DNA of 13,890 nt, taken from assembly GCA_023423795.1 (NCBI GenBank), contig JAFAEX010000227.1, positions 1 through 13,890 of the forward strand. Direction: 5' to 3'. The notes below the pieces were generated by a model. The model was not told the origin of the DNA, ran no database searches, and worked only from the letters and a program-made list of their open reading frames with translations. Below, in pieces: positions 1-6,485 of this stretch. Every line of letters starts with the position of its first letter. The stretch's first letter is position 1. Position numbers and translations under genes: made by a program. This DNA is from Chloroflexota bacterium (lineage in GTDB: Bacteria > Chloroflexota > Chloroflexia > Thermomicrobiales > UBA6265).

Positions 1-628
1 GCGCGGCGGTCGGCGCGGCCGCCGGCTCGGTCGCGACCGGCGGACCCGGCGTGGGCACGACCGCCGCGGCCGTTGCGGTCGGAACGGGCGGCGGCGTGGC
101 TTCGTTGACCGGGGTGATCGCGATCGCCTGGGCGGTGGGCGGCGGCTCGCTGCCCGGGCTGCCGATGAGCGCGGAGGCCCAGTACCAGAGCAGCCCGATC
201 AGCAGCAGCAGCCCGAGCACCGGCAGGGCAATGCGCAGGTAGTCGGTCCAGTACCGCTCTTCGGGCTGGTAGCTCACGAGGCGCTCCTCTTCGGGCGACG
301 GGACGGGGCGATCCGGCGCCGGGGCGGGCCGAGCATCCGGCGCGGTCGGTTCGGCGCTTCCGGCCTGCGCGCCGATCCCTCGAACGCCGGCTTCGGCGGC
401 GAAGCCGGGCACCGGCCGCAGCGCAATCCCGGGCCGGCCCGGTTCGGGATTGCGGTCGGGGTCGGCGGGCTCCCAGAAGCTGCCGAGACCCCGGCTGCAG
501 TCGAGCGATTCCTCATCGACCATGTGGCTTTCGCGCGGACCGTAGAGCCGGGGATTCCGGCACCAGCCGCGCTTCCACACCGCCGAGGGTTCGTAGTGCC
601 GGCAGGTCTGGCACATCCGTGCCGCCAC
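1..628 (-). CDS. Four-cysteine (zinc-ribbon-like) single-pass membrane protein, partial
   Basis: I do not recognise a named family. The gene is cut by the left edge, so only about 209 N-terminal residues are visible. The first 55 residues hold four cysteines spaced CX2C-X13-C-X20-C (C6, C9, C23, C44), set among Trp, Tyr and His residues, which fits a small metal-binding knuckle. Residues 60-115 are a Pro/Ala/Glu-rich linker. A hydrophobic helix spans about 131-150 (LPVLGLLLLIGLLWYW), followed by a Pro/Thr/Ala-rich stretch to the edge. The charge pattern suggests the Cys domain is cytoplasmic and the missing C-terminus is outside the membrane. I chose the GTG at 628 because GGGGAG lies six bases before it. 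In-frame ATGs at 652 and 616 are alternatives with poorer ribosome sites. The gene follows two bactofilin genes, so a shared envelope role is possible but unproven. Confidence 0.75.
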   Translation of the reverse strand, partial: MAARMCQTCRHYEPSAVWKRGWCRNPRLYGPRESHMVDEESLDCSRGLGSFWEPADPDRNPEPGRPGIALRPVPGFAAEAGVRGIGAQAGSAEPTAPDARPAPAPDRPVPSPEEERLVSYQPEERYWTDYLRIALPVLGLLLLIGLLWYWASALIGSPGSEPPPTAQAIAITPVNEATPPPVPTATAAAVVPTPGPPVATEPAAAPTAA

Positions 629-634
629 GTCGCG

Positions 635-640
635 CTCCCC
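635..640 (-). promoter_or_regulatory. Ribosome binding site deciding the GTG start at 628
   Basis: GGGGAG on the minus strand ends six bases before the GTG at 628. The other in-frame candidates (ATG 652, ATG 616) have no comparable motif at a useful distance. Confidence 0.5.
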
Positions 641-663
641 GCCCGGCCACATCCGCCACGATC

Positions 664-689
664 CAGGCCGCCCGCCAGGCGGCGGCCTG
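664..689 (-). promoter_or_regulatory. GC-rich inverted repeat at the predicted transcript start
   Basis: A 9-bp perfect stem (CAGGCCGCC with GGCGGCCTG) encloses an 8-nt loop. It begins directly after the -10 element at 690-695 and so covers the predicted first transcribed bases of the cysteine-motif membrane gene. No T-run follows on the minus strand, so it does not look like a terminator for the bactofilin operon. It may be an operator or a 5' UTR hairpin. Confidence 0.35.
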
Positions 690-698
690 ACTATAGCA
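690..698 (-). promoter_or_regulatory. Extended -10 promoter element
   Basis: The minus strand reads TGCTATAGT: TATAGT (690-695) matches the -10 consensus at five of six bases, with the TGn extension upstream. No good -35 is visible, as is common for extended -10 promoters. It would start transcription about 55-60 bases before the GTG at 628, giving the membrane-protein gene its own promoter within the 100-bp gap after bactofilin A. Confidence 0.4.
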
Positions 699-728
699 CG
701 GTGGTTTCGCCCTCTTGGCGCTGCCGGA

Positions 729-1295
729 TCAGCCGTCGTTGCCGGATTCGGCCACGTCGGGCTGGTCGTCGTCCGGTCCCGCCGGCCGTTCGTCCCATGC
801 CGTCTCCGGGCCGCCGAGGCGGCGGATGAAGGTGGTGGACGATCCTCGCGCTTCGTTGGCGGCGGAGATCGGGACCGGCGCGTTGAGGTAGCCCCGGCCG
901 CCGCGCGGCGCCGCCTCCTCGGCGGTCATCTCGAGCTGGCCTTCGTAGATCGCGCCCTCGTTGATCACGAGCGATTGGGTCGCGATCTTGCCGCGAACCC
1001 GGGCGCTCGGCATCAACTGGAGTCGGCCCCGGCAACGAACCTCGCCGGAAACCTCGCCGGCGACCGAGACGTGGTCGGCGTCGATGGTGGCATCGACCGT
1101 CGCGCCTTCGGCAACGAAGAGGGTGCCGCGGCACTCAATCGCGCCCTTGGCGTTTCCCTCGATCCGAAGGTCGCGCTCCGACTTGAATGTGCCCTCGAAC
1201 GACGAATTGCGGTCGATCAGGCTGTACGGGTCGCCGGCGACGTCGTCGTCGGTGGCCGGCAGGAACTCTCCCGGCGACGTGCCGCGGAACGACAT
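729..1295 (-). CDS. Bactofilin A (polymer-forming cytoskeletal protein)
   Basis: The 188-residue protein belongs to the bactofilin family, whose members polymerise without nucleotide into membrane-associated filaments that position cell-wall or shape factors. Residues about 29-123 form the beta-helical core. It is seen as repeated short turns with alternating hydrophobic residues and Gly (RIEGNAKGAIECRG, TLFVAEGATVDATI, VSVAGEVSGEVRC, VRGKIATQSLVI). The N-terminal tail is short, and the C-terminal tail of about 60 residues is polar and acidic. The start is ATG 1295 rather than the upstream ATG 1328, because GAGGAG sits six bases before 1295 and the ATG at 1328 would overlap the preceding gene. 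It lies 34 bp after bactofilin B, and their cores are about half identical, so the two look like tandem paralogues that may co-polymerise. Confidence 0.9.
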   Translation of the reverse strand: MSFRGTSPGEFLPATDDDVAGDPYSLIDRNSSFEGTFKSERDLRIEGNAKGAIECRGTLFVAEGATVDATIDADHVSVAGEVSGEVRCRGRLQLMPSARVRGKIATQSLVINEGAIYEGQLEMTAEEAAPRGGRGYLNAPVPISAANEARGSSTTFIRRLGGPETAWDERPAGPDDDQPDVAESGNDG

Positions 1296-1301
1296 GGCGT
1301 A

Positions 1302-1307
1302 CTCCTC
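1302..1307 (-). promoter_or_regulatory. Ribosome binding site for bactofilin A
   Basis: GAGGAG on the minus strand lies six bases before ATG 1295. It favours this start over the in-frame ATG at 1328. Confidence 0.6.
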
Positions 1308-1329
1308 GCTGGCGCGTGCGGCCGGCACG

Positions 1330-1947
1330 CTACGAGCCGCTGCGGGCGAGGCGGCGGCGGATGGTGGCCGGGGCTTCCTCGGCGATCATCGAGACCGAGG
1401 CGTTGACGGTCGCGCCCTCGTGGACGACCAGCACCGGCGCGAAGACCTCGCCCGAGACGCGGCCCTGCGGCAGCACCTCGAACCGCCCGGAGCACCGAAT
1501 GGTGCCGCGCACGTTGCCGGCCACCGACACGTTCTCGGCCGAGATGGTCGCCTCGACCGTAGCTTCCTCGGCGACGAAGACGTCGGCGCGCGCGGTAATC
1601 GACCCCTCGACCCGGCCGTGGACGTGGACGGAGCCGTCGCTCTGGAGGTCGCCCTTCCAGGTGGTGTCGTGGGCGACGACGCTGGTGTGGGCATCGTGGC
1701 TGGGCGGGAAGGGGACGGGATCGCTGGCGTCGAGCGGCCCGAAGTCGTCCTCGGCCGGGGCGGGGTAGGTCGGCGCCGGGGCGAGCCGGGCCTCGCGAGA
1801 AGCGTAGCTGTCGTAGCCGCCGCGCTCGGGATCGGCCTGGCGGGAAGCCGGCTCGGCCGCCGGTTCGCCGTCCGGCCCGAGTTGCTGGCGGAGGGCGCTG
1901 ATCTGCCGCTGGAACGAATCGACCTTGGTGTCTTTTCGGAAGACCAC
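1330..1947 (-). CDS. Bactofilin B with long N-terminal tail
   Basis: The 205-residue protein is the first gene of the bactofilin pair. The core lies at about residues 93-190 and shows the family's repeating turns (HVHGRVEGSITARADVFVAE, VSVAGNVRGTIRC, VLPQGRVSGEV, VLVVHEGATVNASV). Ahead of it is a tail of about 90 residues: a short helical segment (residues 8-23), then a Pro/Ala/acidic low-complexity stretch, much longer than in bactofilin A. I chose GTG 1947 because GGGAGG lies seven bases before it and the product begins VVFRKD, like other bactofilin N-termini. The open frame continues up to 2277 only by reading through a terminator and a tRNA gene, so earlier starts are excluded. The tail could contact the membrane or a partner, which is inference. 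A weak extended -10 at 2085-2090 would give a leader of about 130 nt. Confidence 0.88.
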   Translation of the reverse strand: MVFRKDTKVDSFQRQISALRQQLGPDGEPAAEPASRQADPERGGYDSYASREARLAPAPTYPAPAEDDFGPLDASDPVPFPPSHDAHTSVVAHDTTWKGDLQSDGSVHVHGRVEGSITARADVFVAEEATVEATISAENVSVAGNVRGTIRCSGRFEVLPQGRVSGEVFAPVLVVHEGATVNASVSMIAEEAPATIRRRLARSGS

Positions 1948-1954
1948 GCTGGCA

Positions 1955-1960
1955 CCTCCC
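1955..1960 (-). promoter_or_regulatory. Ribosome binding site deciding the GTG start of bactofilin B
   Basis: GGGAGG on the minus strand ends seven bases before GTG 1947. It fixes the start of an open frame that otherwise extends back into the tRNA gene. Confidence 0.6.
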
Positions 1961-2084
1961 TGGGACGAGAAGCCGCGCCCGCCGCGGGCTACGGCCGCGG
2001 TGTTGCCCCGTCTCGACCGGGACCGGGATCGCTCCGAAACGAGCGTGACCGGGCCGCAAACGGGAAGCGCGAGGGCGTACGTAC

Positions 2085-2093
2085 AGTCTAGCA
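2085..2093 (-). promoter_or_regulatory. Possible extended -10 promoter for the bactofilin operon
   Basis: The minus strand reads TGCTAGACT. The hexamer matches four of six -10 consensus bases and carries the TGn extension. It sits just beyond the tRNA terminator and about 140 bases before the bactofilin B start. No convincing -35 is visible. Confidence 0.3.
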
Positions 2094-2126
2094 CACCGTT
2101 TTCCAGCGTACAGGGCGCAACGAACG

Positions 2127-2159
2127 AAAACCGGTCAGGCGGATTGCCGCCTGACCGGT
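2127..2159 (-). terminator. Rho-independent terminator of tRNA-Arg
   Basis: A perfect 13-bp stem (2130-2142 with 2147-2159; outer arm ACCGGTCAGGCGG) encloses a 4-nt loop. On the minus strand it runs into TTTTCGTTCGTT. It lies about 35 bases beyond the encoded CCA of the tRNA and upstream of the bactofilin promoter region, so it insulates the two transcripts. Confidence 0.85.
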
Positions 2160-2194
2160 GAACGTCCGCCGGAGCGAACGGGTTTCGTTGTGTG

Positions 2195-2270
2195 TGGTAC
2201 GCCCGAGAGGACTCGAACCTCTGGCCTCTTGCTCCGGAGGCAAGCGCTCTATCCGCTGAGCTACGGGCGC
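2195..2270 (-). tRNA. tRNA-Arg (anticodon CCG), CCA encoded
   Basis: The minus-strand cloverleaf can be drawn base by base: acceptor GCGCCCG, TA at positions 8-9, D stem GCTC/GAGC, anticodon stem CTTGC/GCAAG around loop CTCCGGA, five-base variable region, T stem AGAGG/CCTCT around TTCGAGT, and 3' acceptor CGGGCGT. The anticodon CCG lies at 2235-2237 and reads CGG arginine codons, which are frequent in this GC-rich DNA. A73 is followed by an encoded CCA at 2195-2197. The first acceptor pair is G-U, a small oddity. The tRNA has its own promoter and terminator, so it looks monocistronic. Confidence 0.96.
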
Positions 2271-2284
2271 GCAGCACTTAGCGA

Positions 2285-2312
2285 AGTGTACGCGATGCCG
2301 CCGGGAATGCAA
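2285..2312 (-). promoter_or_regulatory. Promoter of tRNA-Arg
   Basis: On the minus strand, TTGCAT (2307-2312) and TACACT (2285-2290) are separated by 16 bp. The -10 ends 14 bases before the mature tRNA 5' end, which leaves room for a short leader. Consensus match is moderate (3/6 and 4/6). Confidence 0.45.
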
Positions 2313-2327
2313 ACCCGGCCCGAAAAC

Positions 2328-2357
2328 GTGACAGGAGGAGGCGAACCTTCCTATACT
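2328..2357 (+). promoter_or_regulatory. Sigma-A-type promoter for the 41-aa protein and downstream gene
   Basis: GTGACA (2328-2333, five of six consensus bases) and TATACT (2352-2357, five of six) are separated by 18 bp. It is back to back with the tRNA promoter, whose -35 ends only 15 bp away. Predicted transcription starts near 2364, about 47 bases before ATG 2411. This is the best promoter match in the window. Confidence 0.65.
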
Positions 2358-2367
2358 TCACCGGTTG

Positions 2368-2383
2368 CGGCCCCGCGGGGCCG
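2368..2383 (+). promoter_or_regulatory. 16-bp perfect palindrome at the predicted transcription start
   Basis: CGGCCCCGCGGGGCCG is fully self-complementary and lies 10 bases after the -10 element, over the first bases of the predicted transcript. This position suits a repressor operator. With no loop it would form a poor RNA hairpin. A chance palindrome in GC-rich DNA remains possible. Confidence 0.35.
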
Positions 2384-2410
2384 TGCTTGTTGTTGGCAGC
2401 GGAGGAAACG

Positions 2411-2536
2411 ATGTCGGAACCGATCCAGCTCAACGACGAAGACGTCGCGTACCTGCTGACCCTGTTGCGCAACGCCAGCCAGCCCGTGACCACCCAGGCG
2501 CTCATCGACGCCCTGCGGAAGAACGCCGGCTCCTAG
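2411..2536 (+). CDS. Small 41-residue protein, helix-turn-helix-like
   Basis: I do not recognise a named family. ATG 2411 has GGAGG at 2401-2405, five bases upstream, with a good promoter and a short leader, so translation is well supported despite the small size. The protein (MSEPIQLNDEDVAYLLTLLR at its N-terminus) appears to be two amphipathic helices joined by a turn with Gln-Pro-Val-Thr-Thr. This pattern recalls the first half of a winged-helix domain (helix 1, then a turn and 'TTQALIDALRK' as a putative recognition helix). It has no signal peptide or membrane segment. It lies 114 bp before the 581-residue gene on the same strand and probably shares its transcript. Function is unknown, and DNA binding is only suggested by the helix pattern. 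Confidence 0.7.
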   Translation: MSEPIQLNDEDVAYLLTLLRNASQPVTTQALIDALRKNAGS

Positions 2537-2650
2537 CCTGGAACCGCGCCGCCGGTGGCGGGGCAGAGAATTGTGGATGCGCACCCAGTTCATGAGACGC
2601 AGGTTGCCGGCCGGTCGCGCGCCGGCGGCGACGAAGGGAGCCGAACGGGC

Positions 2651-4396
2651 ATGGTATCGCAAGAGTACGACCGCGAGGTCGCGTTCGGCGGCTCCGCCGA
2701 TGACAAGGACCTGGCCACGCAGGTCTTCGCGCTGATGCGCGCCCGCGGCCTGTTCATGTCCGCCGACGCGCCGATCCGGGTGACGGTCGCGGCCGTCGCC
2801 GAGTTCCTTTCCGGGCAAGGCGTGGCCGACGCCGAGCGCAAGGTGCTGGCGATGGCCGCCGCCAACCGGGCGGTCTTCGCACTGGAAGAGGGCGAGGCCG
2901 GCCAGGTGCTGGCCACCACCCGCGCCGGCCGGCCGCCGGTTGCCGTCGAGCCGTCCCGCAAGCACTCGTTCGCGCAGCGCCTGATGACGCCGCAGCCGAA
3001 GCCGGAGCGCCCGGTCATGCCGGAGCGCGTGCGCCCGGTCATCGACAGCGGCTGGGCCAACATCTCGGTCACGCTCGAGGACCTCGGCGAGGACGCGTTC
3101 GACGCCGAGATCGACGCGCAGCCGGTGGAAGCGCCGGCGGCCGAGGCGGAACCGGTGGCCGAGCCGATCGCTGCCGTCGCCGAAGAGCCAACGCTGGAGG
3201 AGATCGTCCTCGAGGAGCCGGTGGCCCCGGCGCCGCCGCCGGCGCGCACGATCACGATCCCGGTCATCACCCCGACCGACGTCACCGGCGTGGACGACAT
3301 CGAACTGGCCTCCGCGATCCGTCAGCGGCTGACCGCTGATCCGCGCGTCGCCAACTTCGGCGAGCAGTGGATGATGGAGGATCGCGTTCCGCGCTTCAGC
3401 CGCGGCGACCTGCGCCGGATGCGCGACTATCTGCAGGAGCAGGAGCGGCCGCTCACCGACGACGCCTTCGCCCAGGACGTGCTCGGCGTCCGCGCCGGCG
3501 CACCGGACTTCGACCTGACCCGGTTCGCGGTGGACTACCGGCTGTCCCGCGAAAAGGAGTTCGAGTTCGTCGGCACCGCCAATCAGCGGTTCTGGACGAC
3601 GACCGGACTGCCGGCGATCGGCACCACCCGCCGCAAGCCGAACGAGTTGGGGACCGACTACAAGTTCCTGCTCGAAGAGGCGCCGGAGGGTCTCCAGCCG
3701 CGCTCGGTGGAGTCGGTCGATCACACGCTGACCTTCTTCGAATACATCCACGGCCTGCTGCCGTTCGATGCCGACCTCCAGCGCCTGCTCCCGGGGCCGT
3801 TGCTGCCGACCCAGAAGACGGCGGTGCTGACGTTCGAGTGCCCACAGTCCTACACGACCTACCTGGTCGAGCTGCGGTTCCCGACGCCGAACCGCGGCGG
3901 TTTCATCCTCGGGCTGGACGACTTCTACACCGAGAACCTCGTGCCGGGCGCGATCATCTCGATCAGCCGCACCGAGAACGACGGCCACTACCGGGTCGAG
4001 TACATCGCCGACGCCGACCAGAACGCGCGGCTGCTGGAACTCGAGGAGCGCCGCCAGCGCTACGTCTTCCGCCCGACCACGTTCTCCTGCGGCACCGACG
4101 AGTCGATGATGCTGACCGAAGAGCGCTTCGGCCGGCTCTCCGGCGAGAAGCCGCTGGACGACAAGGTGCGCCGCCGGCCGGAAGCGGTCGTGGCCGCCAC
4201 CTTCGAGCGGGTCGGCGAGAACCGCGGCGGCAACTACTCCGCCGAGTTCACCACCCTGCTGGCCGGCGCCAACGTGGAGCGCCCGATGTCGGCGGCCCTG
4301 CTGCGCGCCACCCTCGACAACGACGACACCGGCGCGTTCTCGCGCGACCCGGATGTGCAGGACGCCTACACCTACGTCCCCGGCACCACGCCGTAG
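2651..4396 (+). CDS. Unrecognised 581-residue cytoplasmic protein with possible winged-helix segments
   Basis: I do not recognise the family. Three parts can be seen. Residues 18-98 form a compact alpha/beta segment (DLATQVFALMRARGLFMS, then VAAVAEFLSGQG) that could be a winged helix. Residues 110-210 are a Pro/Ala/Glu-rich, strongly acidic linker. Residues 215-581 form a large, well-mixed globular region rich in aromatics (GEQWMMEDRVPRFSRGDLRR, TANQRFWTTTGLP, FFEYIHGLLPF). It has one or two Cys, no signal peptide and no membrane helix. I recognise no nucleotide-binding loop or catalytic signature. ATG 2651 was chosen because AAGGGAG lies about ten bases upstream and the frame before it is low quality; an earlier in-frame ATG at 2555 has no ribosome site. 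The 41-residue protein precedes it and the HEAT-repeat gene follows after 23-53 bp. Confidence 0.85.
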   Translation: MVSQEYDREVAFGGSADDKDLATQVFALMRARGLFMSADAPIRVTVAAVAEFLSGQGVADAERKVLAMAAANRAVFALEEGEAGQVLATTRAGRPPVAVEPSRKHSFAQRLMTPQPKPERPVMPERVRPVIDSGWANISVTLEDLGEDAFDAEIDAQPVEAPAAEAEPVAEPIAAVAEEPTLEEIVLEEPVAPAPPPARTITIPVITPTDVTGVDDIELASAIRQRLTADPRVANFGEQWMMEDRVPRFSRGDLRRMRDYLQEQERPLTDDAFAQDVLGVRAGAPDFDLTRFAVDYRLSREKEFEFVGTANQRFWTTTGLPAIGTTRRKPNELGTDYKFLLEEAPEGLQPRSVESVDHTLTFFEYIHGLLPFDADLQRLLPGPLLPTQKTAVLTFECPQSYTTYLVELRFPTPNRGGFILGLDDFYTENLVPGAIISISRTENDGHYRVEYIADADQNARLLELEERRQRYVFRPTTFSCGTDESMMLTEERFGRLSGEKPLDDKVRRRPEAVVAATFERVGENRGGNYSAEFTTLLAGANVERPMSAALLRATLDNDDTGAFSRDPDVQDAYTYVPGTTP

Positions 4397-4419
4397 GCGA
4401 CCCGGAGGCCGGACCCATC

Positions 4420-5445
4420 GTGGATCCTTTTGACGAGCAGGACGATTCGATGCGCATCGTCGGGGCCGACGCGTTCGGCCCCGACGGCGCAATGAAACTC
4501 GACGAAGACGACGATGCGGCGGACCGGCCCGAACCGGGCGACGGCTCGCTGGCCGCGTTCGCCGGCGGCACGGTGCGCGCCGCCGACGTCGCCCACTTGT
4601 CCGACCTCGGGCGCGAGGCCGCCGGGCGCTTCGCCCGCGAATGGGCCGACTTGCCGGAGGCGACCCGCGTCGCCGTGGTCCGCGAGATCGACGAACTCGC
4701 CGAGGACCGGGTCGAACTCCAGTTCGGCCGGGTGCTCCGGGTGGCCCTCGACGACCCGTCGCCGGTGGTGCGCCAACTGGCGGTCGCCGCGCTCTGGGAA
4801 GACGAAGGATCGGACCTGCTCGGCCGCTTGCGCGGGCTGCTGGCCCGCGACCCGTCCGACGACGTGCGCGCCGAAGCGGCGCGGGCGCTCGGCCGGTTCG
4901 CCGACCGCGCGGCCGAAGGCGACCTCGCCGACGACGTGGCCGATGCGCTGCGCTCGGAACTCGCGACGGTCGCCGCCGACCCGGCGGAGCCGCCGCACGT
5001 GCGGCGGCTCGCGCTGGAATCGGTCGGAGCCTTCGGTAAGGACCGCGACATCCGCACGCTGATCCTCGAAGCGTGGGAGTCCGACGACCAGGCCGACCGC
5101 GGCAGCGCCCTCTACGCGATGGGCCAGAGCCGCGACCGCGCCTGGCTGCCGACGCTGCACGACGAACTGGCGACCGATGAGGCCGTGCTGCGCTACGAAG
5201 CGGCGCGCGCCCTCGGCGTCATCGGCAGCGACGCGGCCGTGCCGGAACTGCTCGCGGTGATGGACGGCGAGGAGGACGTCGAGGTGCGCCATGCCGCGAT
5301 CGGCGCACTCGGCGCGATCGGCGGCCGGGCGGCGGTGCGCGCCCTGCGCACGCTGGCCGACCACGCCGAGGAAGCCGATGAGGCGTTGATCGAGGCCGCA
5401 CTCGAAGAAGCAAGCAACCTCGACGACGCGGACGACGACCGGTGA
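4420..5445 (+). CDS. Acidic HEAT-repeat protein
   Basis: The 341-residue protein is a HEAT/PBS-lyase-type alpha-solenoid, a fold that normally serves as a protein-binding scaffold. After an acidic disordered N-terminus (1-45), repeated helix pairs run from about residue 65 to 335. They show recurring patterns such as RVALDDPSPVVRQLAVAALW (107-126), DDVRAEAARALGRFA (147-161), VLRYEAARALGVIG (256-269) and VEVRHAAIGALGAIG (287-301). It has no signal peptide or membrane helix, so it should be cytoplasmic. The start is uncertain. GTG 4420 has GGAGG 11 bases upstream, while in-frame ATG 4450 has AGGA seven bases upstream and would give 331 residues. The stop overlaps the FemAB start (GTGA), which implies translational coupling. 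No residue pattern suggests a bilin lyase, so a scaffold or partner role for the wall genes is inference. Confidence 0.85.
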   Translation: MDPFDEQDDSMRIVGADAFGPDGAMKLDEDDDAADRPEPGDGSLAAFAGGTVRAADVAHLSDLGREAAGRFAREWADLPEATRVAVVREIDELAEDRVELQFGRVLRVALDDPSPVVRQLAVAALWEDEGSDLLGRLRGLLARDPSDDVRAEAARALGRFADRAAEGDLADDVADALRSELATVAADPAEPPHVRRLALESVGAFGKDRDIRTLILEAWESDDQADRGSALYAMGQSRDRAWLPTLHDELATDEAVLRYEAARALGVIGSDAAVPELLAVMDGEEDVEVRHAAIGALGAIGGRAAVRALRTLADHAEEADEALIEAALEEASNLDDADDDR

Positions 5446-6479
5446 CGATGCCGGCTTCCCGGAATGACCTGACGCGAAACGAGGCGGCGTGGGATGCAGA
5501 CGTCTTCCGCCTTGGCGGTAGCCTGCTCCAGACGTGGCGCTGGGGTGAGTTCAAGGCCCGGCACGGCTGGTCGGTTGCCCGCGTGCGCGCCGAGCAGGCC
5601 GGCGGCGCCGGCATCGCGCAGATCCTCTTCAAGCACAAGGGCCCGCTGACGATGGGCTACCTGCCGCGCGGGCCGCTGCTCTCGAACGACGACCCGGCGC
5701 TGTGGTCGGCGCTGCTCCGGCAGGTCGATCGTGCCTGCCGCGCCCGCCGCGCGATCTCGCTCATCGTCGAACCGGAGCGGTCGCTGCCGACCCTTCCCGG
5801 CGGCCAGAGACTCCTGCCGGGACCGGCCCGCATCCAGCCCGCGCGGACGGTGAAGGTTCCCCTACTCGACGACGACGCCCTGCTCGCCCAGATGCACCAG
5901 AAGACGCGCTACAACATCCGCTATTCCCTGCGGAAGGGCGTGAAGGTCGGCATCGAGGACCCGGCAGGACCGGGATTCGACGATTTCTACGCGCTGATGG
6001 AGGACACCGCCCAGCGCAACGAGTACGCGATCCATTCGCGTGCCTATTACCGGGACGCGCTGGCGACCCTCGGCGACCATGCCGTGCTCGCCGTCGCCCG
6101 TAGCCCCGAGGGCGAAGCGGCGGCGGCGCTGGTCGCCACCGTCGGCGGCCCGGAAGCGATCTACCTGTACGGCGCGTCGTCCACCCGGCACCGCACCATG
6201 CAACCGGGGTTCGCGCTCCAGTTCGAGACAATGCGCTGGGCGCGCGCGCTCGGTTGCCGCCACTACGACCTGTGGGGTATCCCGCCGCACGATCCCGGAA
6301 CGACCGCCACCGCCGGGGGCGACCGCCTCGCCGGCACCCGCGGCGACGACTGGCGCGGGCTCTACGAGTTCAAGGTGCGGTTCGGCGGCGCGATCGAGTC
6401 CTACCCGGAGCCGCTGGAGCGCCGGTACGTGCCGGTGCTGCCGGCCCTTGCCCGCCGCTTCTACGGGCCGCAGGGCTGA
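5442..6479 (+). CDS. FemAB-family peptidoglycan bridge-forming peptidyltransferase
   Basis: The 345-residue protein matches the FemAB/FemX family, which adds amino acids from aminoacyl-tRNA to the diamino acid of the peptidoglycan stem to build cross-bridges. It has two GNAT-like halves. Family landmarks are LLQTWRWGEFKARHGW (28-43), KTRYNIRYSLRKGV (154-167), YLYGASS (241-247), YDLWGIPP (275-282) and GLYEFKVRFGG (306-316). Length is close to the usual value. No membrane helix is present, so it acts on the cytoplasmic face. GTG 5442 overlaps the HEAT-gene stop by four bases; ATG 5448, two codons later, is an equally usable start. Neither has a clear ribosome site, as expected for coupled translation. 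MurE follows after six bases, strongly supporting a wall role. The amino acid added cannot be read from sequence, and some family members transfer to other acceptors. Confidence 0.88.
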   Translation: MTMPASRNDLTRNEAAWDADVFRLGGSLLQTWRWGEFKARHGWSVARVRAEQAGGAGIAQILFKHKGPLTMGYLPRGPLLSNDDPALWSALLRQVDRACRARRAISLIVEPERSLPTLPGGQRLLPGPARIQPARTVKVPLLDDDALLAQMHQKTRYNIRYSLRKGVKVGIEDPAGPGFDDFYALMEDTAQRNEYAIHSRAYYRDALATLGDHAVLAVARSPEGEAAAALVATVGGPEAIYLYGASSTRHRTMQPGFALQFETMRWARALGCRHYDLWGIPPHDPGTTATAGGDRLAGTRGDDWRGLYEFKVRFGGAIESYPEPLERRYVPVLPALARRFYGPQG

Positions 6480-6485
6480 TCCGCG

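Noticed and set aside
51..242. A 63-codon plus-strand frame at the left edge
   Set aside because: The minus strand here encodes the membrane helix and linker of the cysteine-motif protein in a continuous frame with good codon use. The plus frame is its shadow.
1948..2277. N-terminal extension of bactofilin B to the upstream ATG at 2277
   Set aside because: The extension would be translated from the tRNA-Arg gene and its terminator. GTG 1947 has a strong ribosome site.
2351..4492. A 713-codon open frame on the minus strand
   Set aside because: It is the antisense shadow of the 581-residue gene. Its translation is rich in Arg, Gly, Val and His with no domain pattern, and no ribosome site supports it.
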